DNA of 64,000 nucleotides from Fusibacter sp. 3D3. Lineage in GTDB: Bacteria > Bacillota > Clostridia > Peptostreptococcales > Acidaminobacteraceae. The stretch spans positions 367,843-431,842 of the forward strand of contig NZ_BDHH01000001.1 in the NCBI RefSeq assembly GCF_001748365.1, in the 5' to 3' direction. Of this stretch, positions 1 through 8,156 are shown one piece after another (within the stretch, counting starts at the first letter, position 1; every line of letters begins with the position of its first letter). Made by a program: the position numbers and the translations under genes. The notes beneath the pieces were generated by a model, which searched no databases, was not told the origin of the DNA, and worked only from the letters and a program-made list of their open reading frames with translations.

Positions 1-434
1 AATACGGGTTCAACTCCCAATACCACAACACCTTCTTCGTATCCATACATCGAACTCAGCACAGTATTAAAAATTTGATACGTCATCGCAATTAATACAA
101 TTAGAACCCAACTGTATAAAACCTGAACAACAATCCGAAAGGGGCTTGTCATCCTAATTGCCAAATACTTGTTAAAAACCTCTTCTTTGCCGCAAATGCC
201 TTTCACCACAAAGTTCACCACAAATGTTTGCACAAGGCCTAAAACTAATCCCAAGACAAAAATAGAATCTATCACGCTGTGCATGAGCATCGGCATACCG
301 AAACCTATAAAATAGTATGTCGCTGCATAGCACCACCATTTGGACACCCCAACTTGAATCGGTATTGGGATAGACGACAGTAGATCAATTTTGTATGGAT
401 CTAGCCTTTTCTTTTCCTTTGCTTTCTTTTTCAT
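1..434 (-). CDS. Small membrane protein, partial (3' end outside window)
   Basis: This reading frame runs leftward off the window edge. It starts at an ATG whose complement is at 432-434, behind a GGAGGG ribosome site. The 144 visible residues begin with a Lys-rich segment (MKKKAKEKKRLDPYKID), then about three hydrophobic segments separated by short charged loops, so it is an integral membrane protein. It is the last visible gene of the ABC transporter operon and starts 10 bases after the stop of the gene before it. I do not recognise the family; a Yip1-like or transporter-accessory role is possible but unproven. Confidence 0.7.
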   Translation of the reverse strand, partial: MKKKAKEKKRLDPYKIDLLSSIPIPIQVGVSKWWCYAATYYFIGFGMPMLMHSVIDSIFVLGLVLGLVQTFVVNFVVKGICGKEEVFNKYLAIRMTSPFRIVVQVLYSWVLIVLIAMTYQIFNTVLSSMYGYEEGVVVLGVEPV

Positions 435-444
435 AAATCCCTCC

Positions 445-882
445 CTAGAAGTAGATTGAGATGTCCTGATCTTTTTTGAAGTTATAAAGCGTCGCAAGCA
501 CTAACGCGAGCACTGTCAACCCAACCGAGACACCCACAAAACTAAGTGAAGTCATCATGTTCTTAGTTATTGTAATTTCAGGATAGAGTGCAACTTCATT
601 TAAAGTCTCTTTTACGAATAAAAAAGCAAAACCCATTTGTACAAGGGACACAATGTAGGTGGTCACTAATGTGGCTACGGATTTTTTAGCGGCATAATTG
701 ACACCATTTAAAATGTTAATTATTGTAAACAACACAAACGCAAACATGTAAAACCCAATTATTGTGGAATATAACCCTGTAATCATGTTTATATGTGTTG
801 TAATTACTATCATTTGGAACAAACCACTGAATAAAAGCATTCTACTCGCCCAAACGCCTTTACTTGTTTTCATTTTTTTCAT
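445..882 (-). CDS. Small integral membrane protein of the ABC operon
   Basis: The protein has about 145 residues with four hydrophobic segments and a short basic N-terminus (MKKMKTSKGVW). An in-frame TTG lies 12 bases upstream, but it overlaps the GGAGGT ribosome site, so the ATG at 882 is the better start. It lies directly downstream of the ATPase gene. No catalytic motif or recognised family is visible. The context (two permeases, ATPase and other small membrane proteins on the same strand with short gaps) suggests an accessory role in the same uptake system. That role is an inference. Confidence 0.7.
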   Translation of the reverse strand: MKKMKTSKGVWASRMLLFSGLFQMIVITTHINMITGLYSTIIGFYMFAFVLFTIINILNGVNYAAKKSVATLVTTYIVSLVQMGFAFLFVKETLNEVALYPEITITKNMMTSLSFVGVSVGLTVLALVLATLYNFKKDQDISIYF

Positions 883-899
883 TGGGACCTCCAAATACT

Positions 900-1997
900 T
901 TATCTAATGCGTTCTTCTGTTTCCATATCAAAGAAATGAATCTTGTCCATATTGAGTGCGACTTCTATGTGATCACCCATCTTAATTTGATGCTTGGACT
1001 CCGTATTAATTAAAATCTTTGAGTCTCCAATCTGTGCATAAATAATGATTTCTTTGCCCAAAAGTTCAAAGACTTCAATTTCCACCTTTGTCTTAGACGC
1101 CTTTACAGCGTTAAAAACATCTCCATCTAAATGAATGTTTTCAGGTCTAATCCCCAGTGTAATCTCTTTGCCTTCATAACCTCGCTTTTGAAGATCCGCA
1201 TATTGATTTGCTTCAATTTTGAATTTATCCGCTTTAACACAGAAATAGCCATTTTCTATTTTGCCATTTATAAAATTCATAGGCGGTGTTCCAATAAAAC
1301 CTGCAACAAATTTATTGTTTGGAAAATCATAGACATCCTTCGGCGAACCAATTTGCTGAATATAGCCCATGCTCATAACGACGATTCGATCTGCCATGGT
1401 CATCGCTTCAATTTGGTCATGCGTCACATAAATCGTTGTGGCATTCATGGCTTTATGAAGTTTGATCAGTTCTGTTCTCATTTGAACTCTAAGTTTTGCA
1501 TCTAGGTTTGAAAGGGGTTCATCCATTAGAAAAACCTTAGGATTTCTAACAATCGCGCGGCCGAGTGCAACCCTTTGTCTCTGACCACCCGAGAGCTCTT
1601 TAGGCTTTCTCGTGAGATATTCATCTAAGCTTAAAATTTTAGAAGCGTTCATTACTTTTTCATGAATCACATCGGAATCTTCCTTTTTAAGGAGTAAACT
1701 AAAAGCCATATTATGATACACCGTCATATGCGGATAAAGTGCATATGACTGAAATACCATGGCAATATCTCTTTCCTTAGGCGCTAAATTATTGATTTCT
1801 TTTTCATCGAGAATGAGCGACCCACTTGAAATTTCTTCAAGACCAGCGATCATCCTTAACGTTGTAGATTTTCCGCATCCAGAGGGACCTACAAAAGCAA
1901 CAAATTCACCATCTTTAATTTCCAAATTGAAATCATAAACAGCTTGAACACCATTTGGATATATTTTATTGACATTTTTAAGCGACATGTTAGCCAT
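900..1997 (-). CDS. Carbohydrate ABC transporter ATP-binding protein (MsmX/UgpC type)
   Basis: This is the cytoplasmic ATPase that powers sugar import through the permeases encoded upstream. The 365-residue length fits the MalK/MsmX/UgpC family. Walker A GPSGCGKST is at residues 37-45, the Q-loop at VFQSYALYPH (81-90), the signature LSGGQRQRV from about 135, Walker B VFLMDE at 155-160, and a switch His in YVTHDQ. A TOBE-type regulatory domain fills the C-terminal third. The ATG follows AGGAGGAAATACTGTA. Many Firmicutes share one MsmX among several importers; here the ATPase is inside the operon, which suggests a dedicated one. The substrate cannot be told from the sequence. Confidence 0.93.
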   Translation of the reverse strand: MANMSLKNVNKIYPNGVQAVYDFNLEIKDGEFVAFVGPSGCGKSTTLRMIAGLEEISSGSLILDEKEINNLAPKERDIAMVFQSYALYPHMTVYHNMAFSLLLKKEDSDVIHEKVMNASKILSLDEYLTRKPKELSGGQRQRVALGRAIVRNPKVFLMDEPLSNLDAKLRVQMRTELIKLHKAMNATTIYVTHDQIEAMTMADRIVVMSMGYIQQIGSPKDVYDFPNNKFVAGFIGTPPMNFINGKIENGYFCVKADKFKIEANQYADLQKRGYEGKEITLGIRPENIHLDGDVFNAVKASKTKVEIEVFELLGKEIIIYAQIGDSKILINTESKHQIKMGDHIEVALNMDKIHFFDMETEERIR

Positions 1998-2011
1998 TAC
2001 AGTATTTCCTC

Positions 2012-2485
2012 CTATTTAGTCCCATAATATTTTTTGAGTGCACTTGCTTTCCGATAGCCAATTATGCCACTGATCAAAATGAGTATACTCATGACGATTA
2101 AGGCTCCTGCGGATTTATAACCTGCAAGCAGTATTGACTTTCCCGTTTCTATACTGATGGTATCACCCGTTTGAATCAATTCATTTGCCTGCACAAATAA
2201 CATTCTCGGCATATATAGAATCCGAACGATATCAAATCCAGCAAGTCCCATAAAGTACTTACTCCATTTTTCGTCATGATCTTTAACGCGCTCCATCCCT
2301 AAAAACATGAACATAAACGTCATCAGATTGATGGCAATTTCAATTCCAATGTGATAGGTAATCGCTAAGCTGTTCAGGGATGTTACCAAATAGTATTGAT
2401 TGATCAAGAATGCCACTAAAGCTAAATTATAAGAACTTTTATTTTCTTGATATCGCATTTTCTCAATTTTTATATTTCTCATCAC
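2012..2485 (-). CDS. Small integral membrane protein of the ABC operon
   Basis: This protein of about 157 residues has four hydrophobic helices and Lys-rich ends. The frame opens with GTG-ATG directly after the stop codon of the preceding gene, and the GGAGG lies within that gene's last codons, so translation is probably coupled. Either codon could be the start. No family is recognised. The gene sits between another small membrane protein and the ATPase, all in one tight same-strand run, so a transport-accessory function is plausible. Confidence 0.7.
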   Translation of the reverse strand: MMRNIKIEKMRYQENKSSYNLALVAFLINQYYLVTSLNSLAITYHIGIEIAINLMTFMFMFLGMERVKDHDEKWSKYFMGLAGFDIVRILYMPRMLFVQANELIQTGDTISIETGKSILLAGYKSAGALIVMSILILISGIIGYRKASALKKYYGTK

Positions 2486-2971
2486 TTAAGCCTCCGTTCC
2501 TTTTCTTAAAAAAGTACTCGCAATAAGCAATACAGAAAAAATAACAAGTACGCTATAAATGACATAACCATAACTAAAAGTCATCGTTGATAATTGATAT
2601 TCTGGAAAGTACATGTGCACATCTTCAATATTGAGCTTTAAATATGCATTTTTAAAGAAAGGCAAATATTTTAAGCCAAAAAAACACGACCAAATACTTC
2701 CAAGTCCACTTAAACATGCAAATCCTTTGCTGATAATGTGGTTTGATCCATTTTGATAACCAAACATAAACATCACGCCTGAAGCGAGCATTACATACAA
2801 AGAGTAGGCGAATATTTTGTGATTAAAGAGTTGTAATAAATCATATAATTTTCGGTCCGCGCCGCTGATCTGTACAAAATTCGTAAAAAAACCAAGCGCA
2901 TATACAAACGAGATGATCGTCATGATGAAATAAATCAATATCATCCACTTGAGTATCTTATTTTTTTTCAT
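2486..2971 (-). CDS. Small integral membrane protein of the ABC operon
   Basis: This protein of about 161 residues has about four membrane segments; the first follows MKKNKILKWM directly. The frame can be extended to an ATG at 2989, but AGGAGG lies inside that extension, 5 bases before the ATG at 2971, so the shorter start is preferred. It follows the second permease gene with a 27-base gap. No recognised domain. Its size, topology and position parallel those of its downstream neighbour, so the two may form a pair of membrane partners. That is an inference. Confidence 0.7.
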   Translation of the reverse strand: MKKNKILKWMILIYFIMTIISFVYALGFFTNFVQISGADRKLYDLLQLFNHKIFAYSLYVMLASGVMFMFGYQNGSNHIISKGFACLSGLGSIWSCFFGLKYLPFFKNAYLKLNIEDVHMYFPEYQLSTMTFSYGYVIYSVLVIFSVLLIASTFLRKGTEA

Positions 2972-2998
2972 TTTTTCCTCCTGAGTCATTACTGAGCT

Positions 2999-3865
2999 TT
3001 ATCCTTTTACACCACCAACATTAACACCTTTGACAAAGTATTTCTGTAGATATGGATAAATGATGATAATTGGAATAATTGAGCACACAAGCATGCCGTA
3101 AATAATGGCTTCAATAGAATAGTTGAGTGCTAACCCACCTATTTCATCCGATATCTGTTCTAACATCTCAAATTTAGTTCTAAGATAAACCTGCAACGGT
3201 ACATCGTTTGTATCATTTAATAAAATTCTTGACCAGAAGAAACCATTCCATCTACCAAGGCCCGAAAACAAAGTGACTGTAGCAATAGAGGCTTTTGACA
3301 TCGGGATATAAATCGTTTTTAATATATTGAACTCACTTGCACCATCCATAGTGGCCGCTTCCTCAATCTCACTAGGAATACTTTCAAAGTAATTTCTGAG
3401 TAGAATAACATTGAACGCTTGAACACCAAAAGCGACGACAATCCCCCATCTGTTGTTTACACCCATTTCCACGTAATTGATGTACGTAGGAATCATGCCT
3501 GCCGAAAACCACATTGTAAACACCAGTAAGAAATTGAGTTGTCTTCTAAACATTAAACGTTTTTTAGAAAGTGCATAGGCACCTGTAATCGCTATAAACA
3601 TGGAATACAACGTCCCGTAGAACGTATAAAAAAGTGTATTCGTATAGGTGATCCAAAATGTTTTATCGTTAAAAATATACTGATAGGCACCGAAAGTGAT
3701 TTCTTTTGGCAACAAAAATACTTCGCCACGCTCAAAGGCAATCCGACCACTTATGGATGCTGAAACTGTATAAATAAAAGGATATATTGCCATAATCGCA
3801 AATACACCTACTAGAATGTGCGCTATAACAGTAAAGATCAACTCTGACTTATCTAACCTTTTCAT
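2999..3865 (-). CDS. Carbohydrate ABC transporter permease (AraQ/LplC family)
   Basis: This is an inner-membrane permease of a sugar ABC importer. Its 288 residues contain about six hydrophobic segments. The cytoplasmic EAA loop reads EAATMDGASEFNILKTIYIPMS, which docks the ATPase. The N-terminus (MKRLDKSELIFTVIAHI) and the C-terminal YPYLQKYFVKGVNVGGVKG end are typical of LplC/YtcP-type permeases, which usually handle complex or plant-derived oligosaccharides. The start follows AAGGAGAAATAG. It pairs with the LplB-type permease 10 bases upstream. Confidence 0.93.
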   Translation of the reverse strand: MKRLDKSELIFTVIAHILVGVFAIMAIYPFIYTVSASISGRIAFERGEVFLLPKEITFGAYQYIFNDKTFWITYTNTLFYTFYGTLYSMFIAITGAYALSKKRLMFRRQLNFLLVFTMWFSAGMIPTYINYVEMGVNNRWGIVVAFGVQAFNVILLRNYFESIPSEIEEAATMDGASEFNILKTIYIPMSKASIATVTLFSGLGRWNGFFWSRILLNDTNDVPLQVYLRTKFEMLEQISDEIGGLALNYSIEAIIYGMLVCSIIPIIIIYPYLQKYFVKGVNVGGVKG

Positions 3866-3875
3866 CTATTTCTCC

Positions 3876-4841
3876 TTAAAATAATGATGTTTCTGAAATT
3901 TTACGACTGATGTAATTTGCACCGAGTACGAGAACCATTGCCACCAAAGAGTTAAACAATCCAGCCGCTGTTGCAATCGATGGATTTACAGCAGTTTCTC
4001 CCATTCCCAATCTGTATATAAAGGTTTCAAGCACATCTGCGGTCTCATAAATGCTGGCATTGTAAAGTAAGAATACTTTTTCAAAACCCACCGCCAACAT
4101 ACTTCCAATTCGTAAAATCAACATGATCGTCAACGTGGATGCCATCCCTGGCATGGTAATATACCGAATTTGATCAAATTTGGATGCCCCATCCACTCTC
4201 GCCGCCTCATAATTGCTCGGTGGAATTCCCATGATTGCGGCAAAGTAAACGATAGAACCGTAACCTGCACCGACCCATATATCAGACACGATATAAATCG
4301 CCCTAAAGTAACCTGGTTCATAGAGCAGTTTTGCATCCGGACCAATCACACCAATCATTTGGAGTAAATGCGCTACAATACCCACTTGCCCATGACTGTT
4401 GGAAACTAACATAGCAATCAAAGTGGTGATGATAACTTCAGAAATAAATTTTGGTAAATAAGAAAAGGTTTGCGTGACACTTCTATAGGCAACATTTTTA
4501 ATTTCACTGAACAAGAGTGCTAAAATAATAGGCGCTGGGAATCCAAATAAAATGCCATATATATTGAGCATAAAAGTGTTTCTAAGCGCTCTCCAAAACT
4601 CTCTACTCGCACTGCCGAACATAAGCTCTCTGATATAATAGAATCCCGCAAAATCACTTCCCAGAACCCCATCAATGACCTTGTACTTTTTAAATGCCAC
4701 AAGGACACCGCCCATCGGTTTATATCGCCACATCACAAAGAAGACAATAATCGGGATTAACAAAACATAAAGGGCCCAATCTCTCCTCAACGTTTCTAAA
4801 AAACGTTTCAACTTACTATTCTGATTTACTCTAAAGTCCAT
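3876..4841 (-). CDS. Carbohydrate ABC transporter permease (LplB/UgpA family)
   Basis: This first gene of the operon is a 321-residue permease with about six membrane helices and the EAA loop YEAARVDGASKFDQIRYITMPGM. The motif RYKPMGGVLVAFKKYK after the first helix is typical of LplB/YteP proteins. It follows AGGAGGAAAAG. With the downstream LplC-type permease it forms the membrane channel heterodimer. No extracellular solute-binding protein is encoded upstream, so it must be downstream of the window or elsewhere. Expression is probably controlled through the LacI-type palindromes in the leader. Confidence 0.93.
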   Translation of the reverse strand: MDFRVNQNSKLKRFLETLRRDWALYVLLIPIIVFFVMWRYKPMGGVLVAFKKYKVIDGVLGSDFAGFYYIRELMFGSASREFWRALRNTFMLNIYGILFGFPAPIILALLFSEIKNVAYRSVTQTFSYLPKFISEVIITTLIAMLVSNSHGQVGIVAHLLQMIGVIGPDAKLLYEPGYFRAIYIVSDIWVGAGYGSIVYFAAIMGIPPSNYEAARVDGASKFDQIRYITMPGMASTLTIMLILRIGSMLAVGFEKVFLLYNASIYETADVLETFIYRLGMGETAVNPSIATAAGLFNSLVAMVLVLGANYISRKISETSLF

Positions 4842-4905
4842 CTTTTCCTCCTGAACATTTTAAAATTCATTCTCAAAATTACTTGATGCAATCGCTGAAG
4901 CACTT

Positions 4906-4923
4906 AATGTTAACGTAATCATT
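4906..4923. promoter_or_regulatory. LacI/GalR-type operator candidate, proximal
   Basis: The site reads AATGTTAACGTAATCATT, an imperfect 18-base palindrome with the central CG typical of LacI/GalR-family operators. It lies about 65 bases before the first permease start codon, where bound repressor could block transcription. No LacI-family gene is in the window, so the regulator is unknown. Confidence 0.5.
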
Positions 4924-5072
4924 TTAATTATTTTGTAATTACAAAATTTAAAAAAGAGCTTTAAACGTTAGTTTTTCAAGTGTAGTTACCTTTAAAATCA
5001 GAAAAACATACTCTGATTATTTATCAACGTGTCCATTTTAACCGCCACTTTAAAATGTTTTCGTCCACAATC

Positions 5073-5090
5073 AATGTTAGCGTTAACATT
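5073..5090. promoter_or_regulatory. LacI/GalR-type operator candidate, distal
   Basis: The site reads AATGTTAGCGTTAACATT. It is an 18-base palindrome with only one mismatched base pair next to a central CG. It shares AATGTTA with the proximal site 167 bases away, so one repressor could bind both and loop the DNA. Confidence 0.6.
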
Positions 5091-5416
5091 TTAAGGCGAA
5101 AATTAAGTTCATCTAGTACTTCTAGTAAGAATAACCTAACTTCTTATTTAGAAAACGACCTTAAATGAACACACCTCAAAGAAAAAATACTTGTATTTGA
5201 TGCTCTATATATAATAGAACTTATCACAGATTAAATACATCTTTTTTTACATTGTAACAGAAAATAATTCATAATAATATACAATTCTTGCCCTAATCTA
5301 TACAAATCTTGTTCTTTGTTAAAAATTTAGCTTAACGCAATAGCGTCTAATTGTAAATAATATGGTCTCAATTTTACATCAACTTTACAATCAACTGCGC
5401 TCATTCGCATACCTGT

Positions 5417-6028
5417 TTAAACAATTTTAGTCCCATGCACTTCAAAAACCCCTGTTTTTTCGATCAACTCCAAATAATTATCTTTTGTCACGCCACCGCC
5501 AGGCATGATGATAATTTCATCCTTACTCGCCAGATTAAGCGTCCGTATTTGATCTATATTTTTAAAGGCAGAAAGCTTTCCACCTTTTGTCAATATTCTT
5601 TTAACACCGATCTCTTTGAGAAAATCCATGGATTCAAACATATCCTTACATGCATCAAAAGCCATATGGAAGGTTACTTCCATCCCCTCGGTTGCCTCCA
5701 TAACAGCTTTCATATACGATTTATCAATCTCCCCATGACGGGTTAAAGTGCCTACAGCAATACCGTTATAGCTTAAAACTTTGCATCTTTCAATCCTTTT
5801 TAGCATGCCGTCAAATTCACTTGGTGTATAAATAAAGTCGCCACCTCTAGGTCTGATAATCGCTACCAAAGGGATTTTGATTTTTTGACGTGTCATGATG
5901 AGCATTTCTAAACTCGGCGTTACGCCTCCTATGTCTAACCGCTCACAGACTTCAAGACGATCTGCACCGTTTTGCTCAGCGATACAAGCCATTTCAAAAC
6001 TGCCTATACAAGCTTCTCTTATAATCAT
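5417..6028 (-). CDS. cutC: Copper homeostasis protein CutC
   Basis: The protein is a cytoplasmic TIM-barrel member of the CutC family, linked genetically to copper tolerance; its biochemical role is not settled. The N-terminal pattern EACIGSFEMACIAEQNGADRLEVCERLDIGGVTPS matches the family hallmark. Conserved barrel segments IRPRGGDFIY, VTFHMAFDAC and ILTKGG are present. At 203 residues it is slightly short but within the family's range. The start follows GGAGTTTAT. It is downstream of rpmE, separated by a terminator, so it is probably a separate transcript. Confidence 0.9.
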   Translation of the reverse strand: MIIREACIGSFEMACIAEQNGADRLEVCERLDIGGVTPSLEMLIMTRQKIKIPLVAIIRPRGGDFIYTPSEFDGMLKRIERCKVLSYNGIAVGTLTRHGEIDKSYMKAVMEATEGMEVTFHMAFDACKDMFESMDFLKEIGVKRILTKGGKLSAFKNIDQIRTLNLASKDEIIIMPGGGVTKDNYLELIEKTGVFEVHGTKIV

Positions 6029-6055
6029 ATAAACTCCTTTATGCTCTCAAAACAC

Positions 6056-6082
6056 AAAAAAGACTGGGAACATCTCTCCCAG
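6056..6082 (-). terminator. Rho-independent terminator after rpmE
   Basis: On the minus strand CTGGGA and TCCCAG form a stem around a 7-base loop (6064-6069 with 6077-6082), followed by TCTTTTTT. It lies between the rpmE stop and the cutC start and ends the rho-rpmE transcript. Confidence 0.8.
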
Positions 6083-6099
6083 CCTCAGCAATCTCAAAT

Positions 6100-6300
6100 T
6101 TATTTAAGACCATATTTCTCTTTGAATTTATCTGCTCTACCGCCACGTTCTACTTGCTTAACTTGACCAGTAAAGAACGGATGACACTCAGAACAAATCT
6201 CAATTCTTATCTCTTCTTTTGTTGATTTAGTCGTAAAATTGTTTCCACATGCACAGTGTACATTAATCTCATGATAATCTGGATGAATTCCTTGTTTCAT
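6100..6300 (-). CDS. rpmE: 50S ribosomal protein L31, zinc-binding type
   Basis: This 66-residue ribosomal protein forms part of the inter-subunit bridge of the 70S ribosome. It begins [14 protein letters not shown]. It has the four cysteines of the zinc-containing form: C16 and C18 (CAC) and C36 and C39 (CSEC). It is therefore the C+ type, which many bacteria replace with a zinc-free paralogue under zinc starvation. It lies directly downstream of rho, as in other Firmicutes, and is followed by a terminator. Confidence 0.97.
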   Translation of the reverse strand: MKQGIHPDYHEINVHCACGNNFTTKSTKEEIRIEICSECHPFFTGQVKQVERGGRADKFKEKYGLK

Positions 6301-6401
6301 TATTGTTCACCTCTTTCTTTCTAAAATTTATATCAATAAACGATAATCTAATTTCAAGCCTTATCATTATAACACAGTTGATCTATACTTTCAATCACTT
6401 T

Positions 6402-7889
6402 TTATGAAAAATCACGATTTATGAGTTTAACAAATTCTTCATTATTGCGTGTACTGATTAGTGTATCAATTAACTTTTCTGTGCTTTCAGCACTATTGCT
6501 CTTATCTAGGTGTCTTCTTATACGCCATATAGCTTCAACCTCATTTTTATTAAATAGAAATTCTTCTCGACGTGTACCCGATTTTTTAATGTCCACTGAA
6601 GGGAAAATGCGCTTTTCAGAAAGTCTTCGGTCAAGGATGAGTTCCATGTTGCCCGTTCCTTTAAATTCCTCAAAAATAACATCATCCATCCGAGAACCCG
6701 TCTCAACCAATGCTGTAGCAAGAATTGTAAGAGATCCCCCTTCTTCAATATTACGCGCTGCACCAAAAAAACGCTTAGGTTTGTGAAGCGCATTAGGGTC
6801 AAGACCACCTGATAACGTTTTACCACTAGAAGGCATCACCAAGTTGTACGCCCTTGCAAGCCTTGTGATGCTATCGAGTAAAATAACCACATCTTTTTTT
6901 TGTTCTACAAGTGCTTTTGCACGGTTGAGCACCATTTCTGCCACCTTCACATGATGAGATGGCAATTCATCAAAGGTGCTGTATACAACATCTGCATTAA
7001 TAGAACGCTTCATATCTGTAACTTCTTCTGGTCTCTCGTCAATAAGCAGTACAATCAATTCCACTTCAGGATAATTTTTAGAGATGCTCTTTGCAATTTT
7101 TTGAAGTAAAATAGTCTTCCCAGATTTAGGAGGCGCTACAATTAAACCTCTTTGTCCTTTCCCAATTGGCGATACAATGTCTATAATCCTCATGGCAAGT
7201 TCTCTAGAATCCCCTTCAAGTTTAAACCTCGACGTTGGATACATAGGGGTCAATTCATCAAATTTAGGGCGTTTTCCATTTGACTCTGGCTTAAGTCCGT
7301 TAATTTGCTTTACATATAAGAGCGCTCTAAAGCGTTCCCCAGGATTCGGGGTACGCGTAACACCCATGATCTTATCACCCGTTCTCATAGAAAATTTTCT
7401 AATTTGAGAAGGCGACACATAAACGTCTTGTTCACTGGATAAAAAGTTCTGAAATCTCAAAAATCCATATCCCTGTTCAATGATTTCCAGTACACCCTCT
7501 ACATCTTGCTTGCCATCATTACTTTCTCTTTTTTTTCGCACTGTGCCTTCGTCAAGGCTTTCCTCAGAATTTCCGTCTAGGTTTTCTTCAGCTATGCGAT
7601 CCGCGCCTAAATCGTTATCTTCAACTTCAACTTCTTCATCTTCATCATCTTCTTCATCTTCTTCATCATCTTCTTCATCATCATTAGAATCGTCGGCATC
7701 ATCAGAGAAATCGTCCTCAACAAACTCGATTGTTTCATCATTTTCATTTTCTGAAGACTCTTGATTCCCATTAATAATCAAGTCAATTAAATCATCCTTC
7801 CTACGCCTAGTCAGATCCTCAAATCCCATTACCTTCGCAATCTCTCTCAAATCCTGAACTTTTTTCAAGCGTAACGTCCTAATATCCAT
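6402..7889 (-). CDS. rho: Transcription termination factor Rho
   Basis: Rho is a hexameric RNA helicase that ends transcription. The order is an N-terminal SAP-like Rho_N segment (residues 1-45), a long acidic low-complexity insert (about 50-110, with long runs of Asp and Glu), the cold-shock RNA-binding domain (about 128-200, GYGFLRF), and the RecA-like ATPase. The ATPase has Walker A APPKSGKT, Walker [10 protein letters not shown] and the Q/R loops [21 protein letters not shown]. The 495-residue length exceeds the 420-430 of compact Rho because of the acidic insert. GGAGGAAGC precedes the ATG. It probably forms a transcript with rpmE. Confidence 0.97.
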   Translation of the reverse strand: MDIRTLRLKKVQDLREIAKVMGFEDLTRRRKDDLIDLIINGNQESSENENDETIEFVEDDFSDDADDSNDDEEDDEEDEEDDEDEEVEVEDNDLGADRIAEENLDGNSEESLDEGTVRKKRESNDGKQDVEGVLEIIEQGYGFLRFQNFLSSEQDVYVSPSQIRKFSMRTGDKIMGVTRTPNPGERFRALLYVKQINGLKPESNGKRPKFDELTPMYPTSRFKLEGDSRELAMRIIDIVSPIGKGQRGLIVAPPKSGKTILLQKIAKSISKNYPEVELIVLLIDERPEEVTDMKRSINADVVYSTFDELPSHHVKVAEMVLNRAKALVEQKKDVVILLDSITRLARAYNLVMPSSGKTLSGGLDPNALHKPKRFFGAARNIEEGGSLTILATALVETGSRMDDVIFEEFKGTGNMELILDRRLSEKRIFPSVDIKKSGTRREEFLFNKNEVEAIWRIRRHLDKSNSAESTEKLIDTLISTRNNEEFVKLINRDFS

Positions 7890-8156
7890 GCTTCCTCCAT
7901 TTACAACATTATTATGTAATTTTTAATTTTTAATGAACAAACAAAATAATTGATAAACTATCGTTTAAAAGTCATCAAATTGTGATATATTAAAGAAGAT
8001 ATTCTTCTATTACTCTGGGGAAATTTAGGTTGACATCAAAAAGAGTGGTTCTAAGAAAATTCACACAAAGAGTTGATACGCGTTAGAATAAATAGAATTG
8101 TTGCTACAGATAATACTAACATACTTTTGTAGACAAATCAAATGAAGGTGGTTCCA

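Larger units (their letters stand above)
4842..5416. promoter_or_regulatory. 575-base regulatory leader of the ABC operon
   Basis: This AT-rich stretch holds no credible coding frame. It lies between the cutC stop and the first permease and contains two LacI-type palindromes (listed separately). A third fragment, AAACGTTAG, near 4963 may be a half-site. I could not identify a convincing -35/-10 pair by eye. Confidence 0.55.

Noticed and set aside
7480-7764. Serine-rich open frame on the plus strand inside rho
   Set aside because: It is the antisense of the acidic Asp/Glu tract of rho; GAA/GAT repeats read backwards give Ser codons. No ribosome site.
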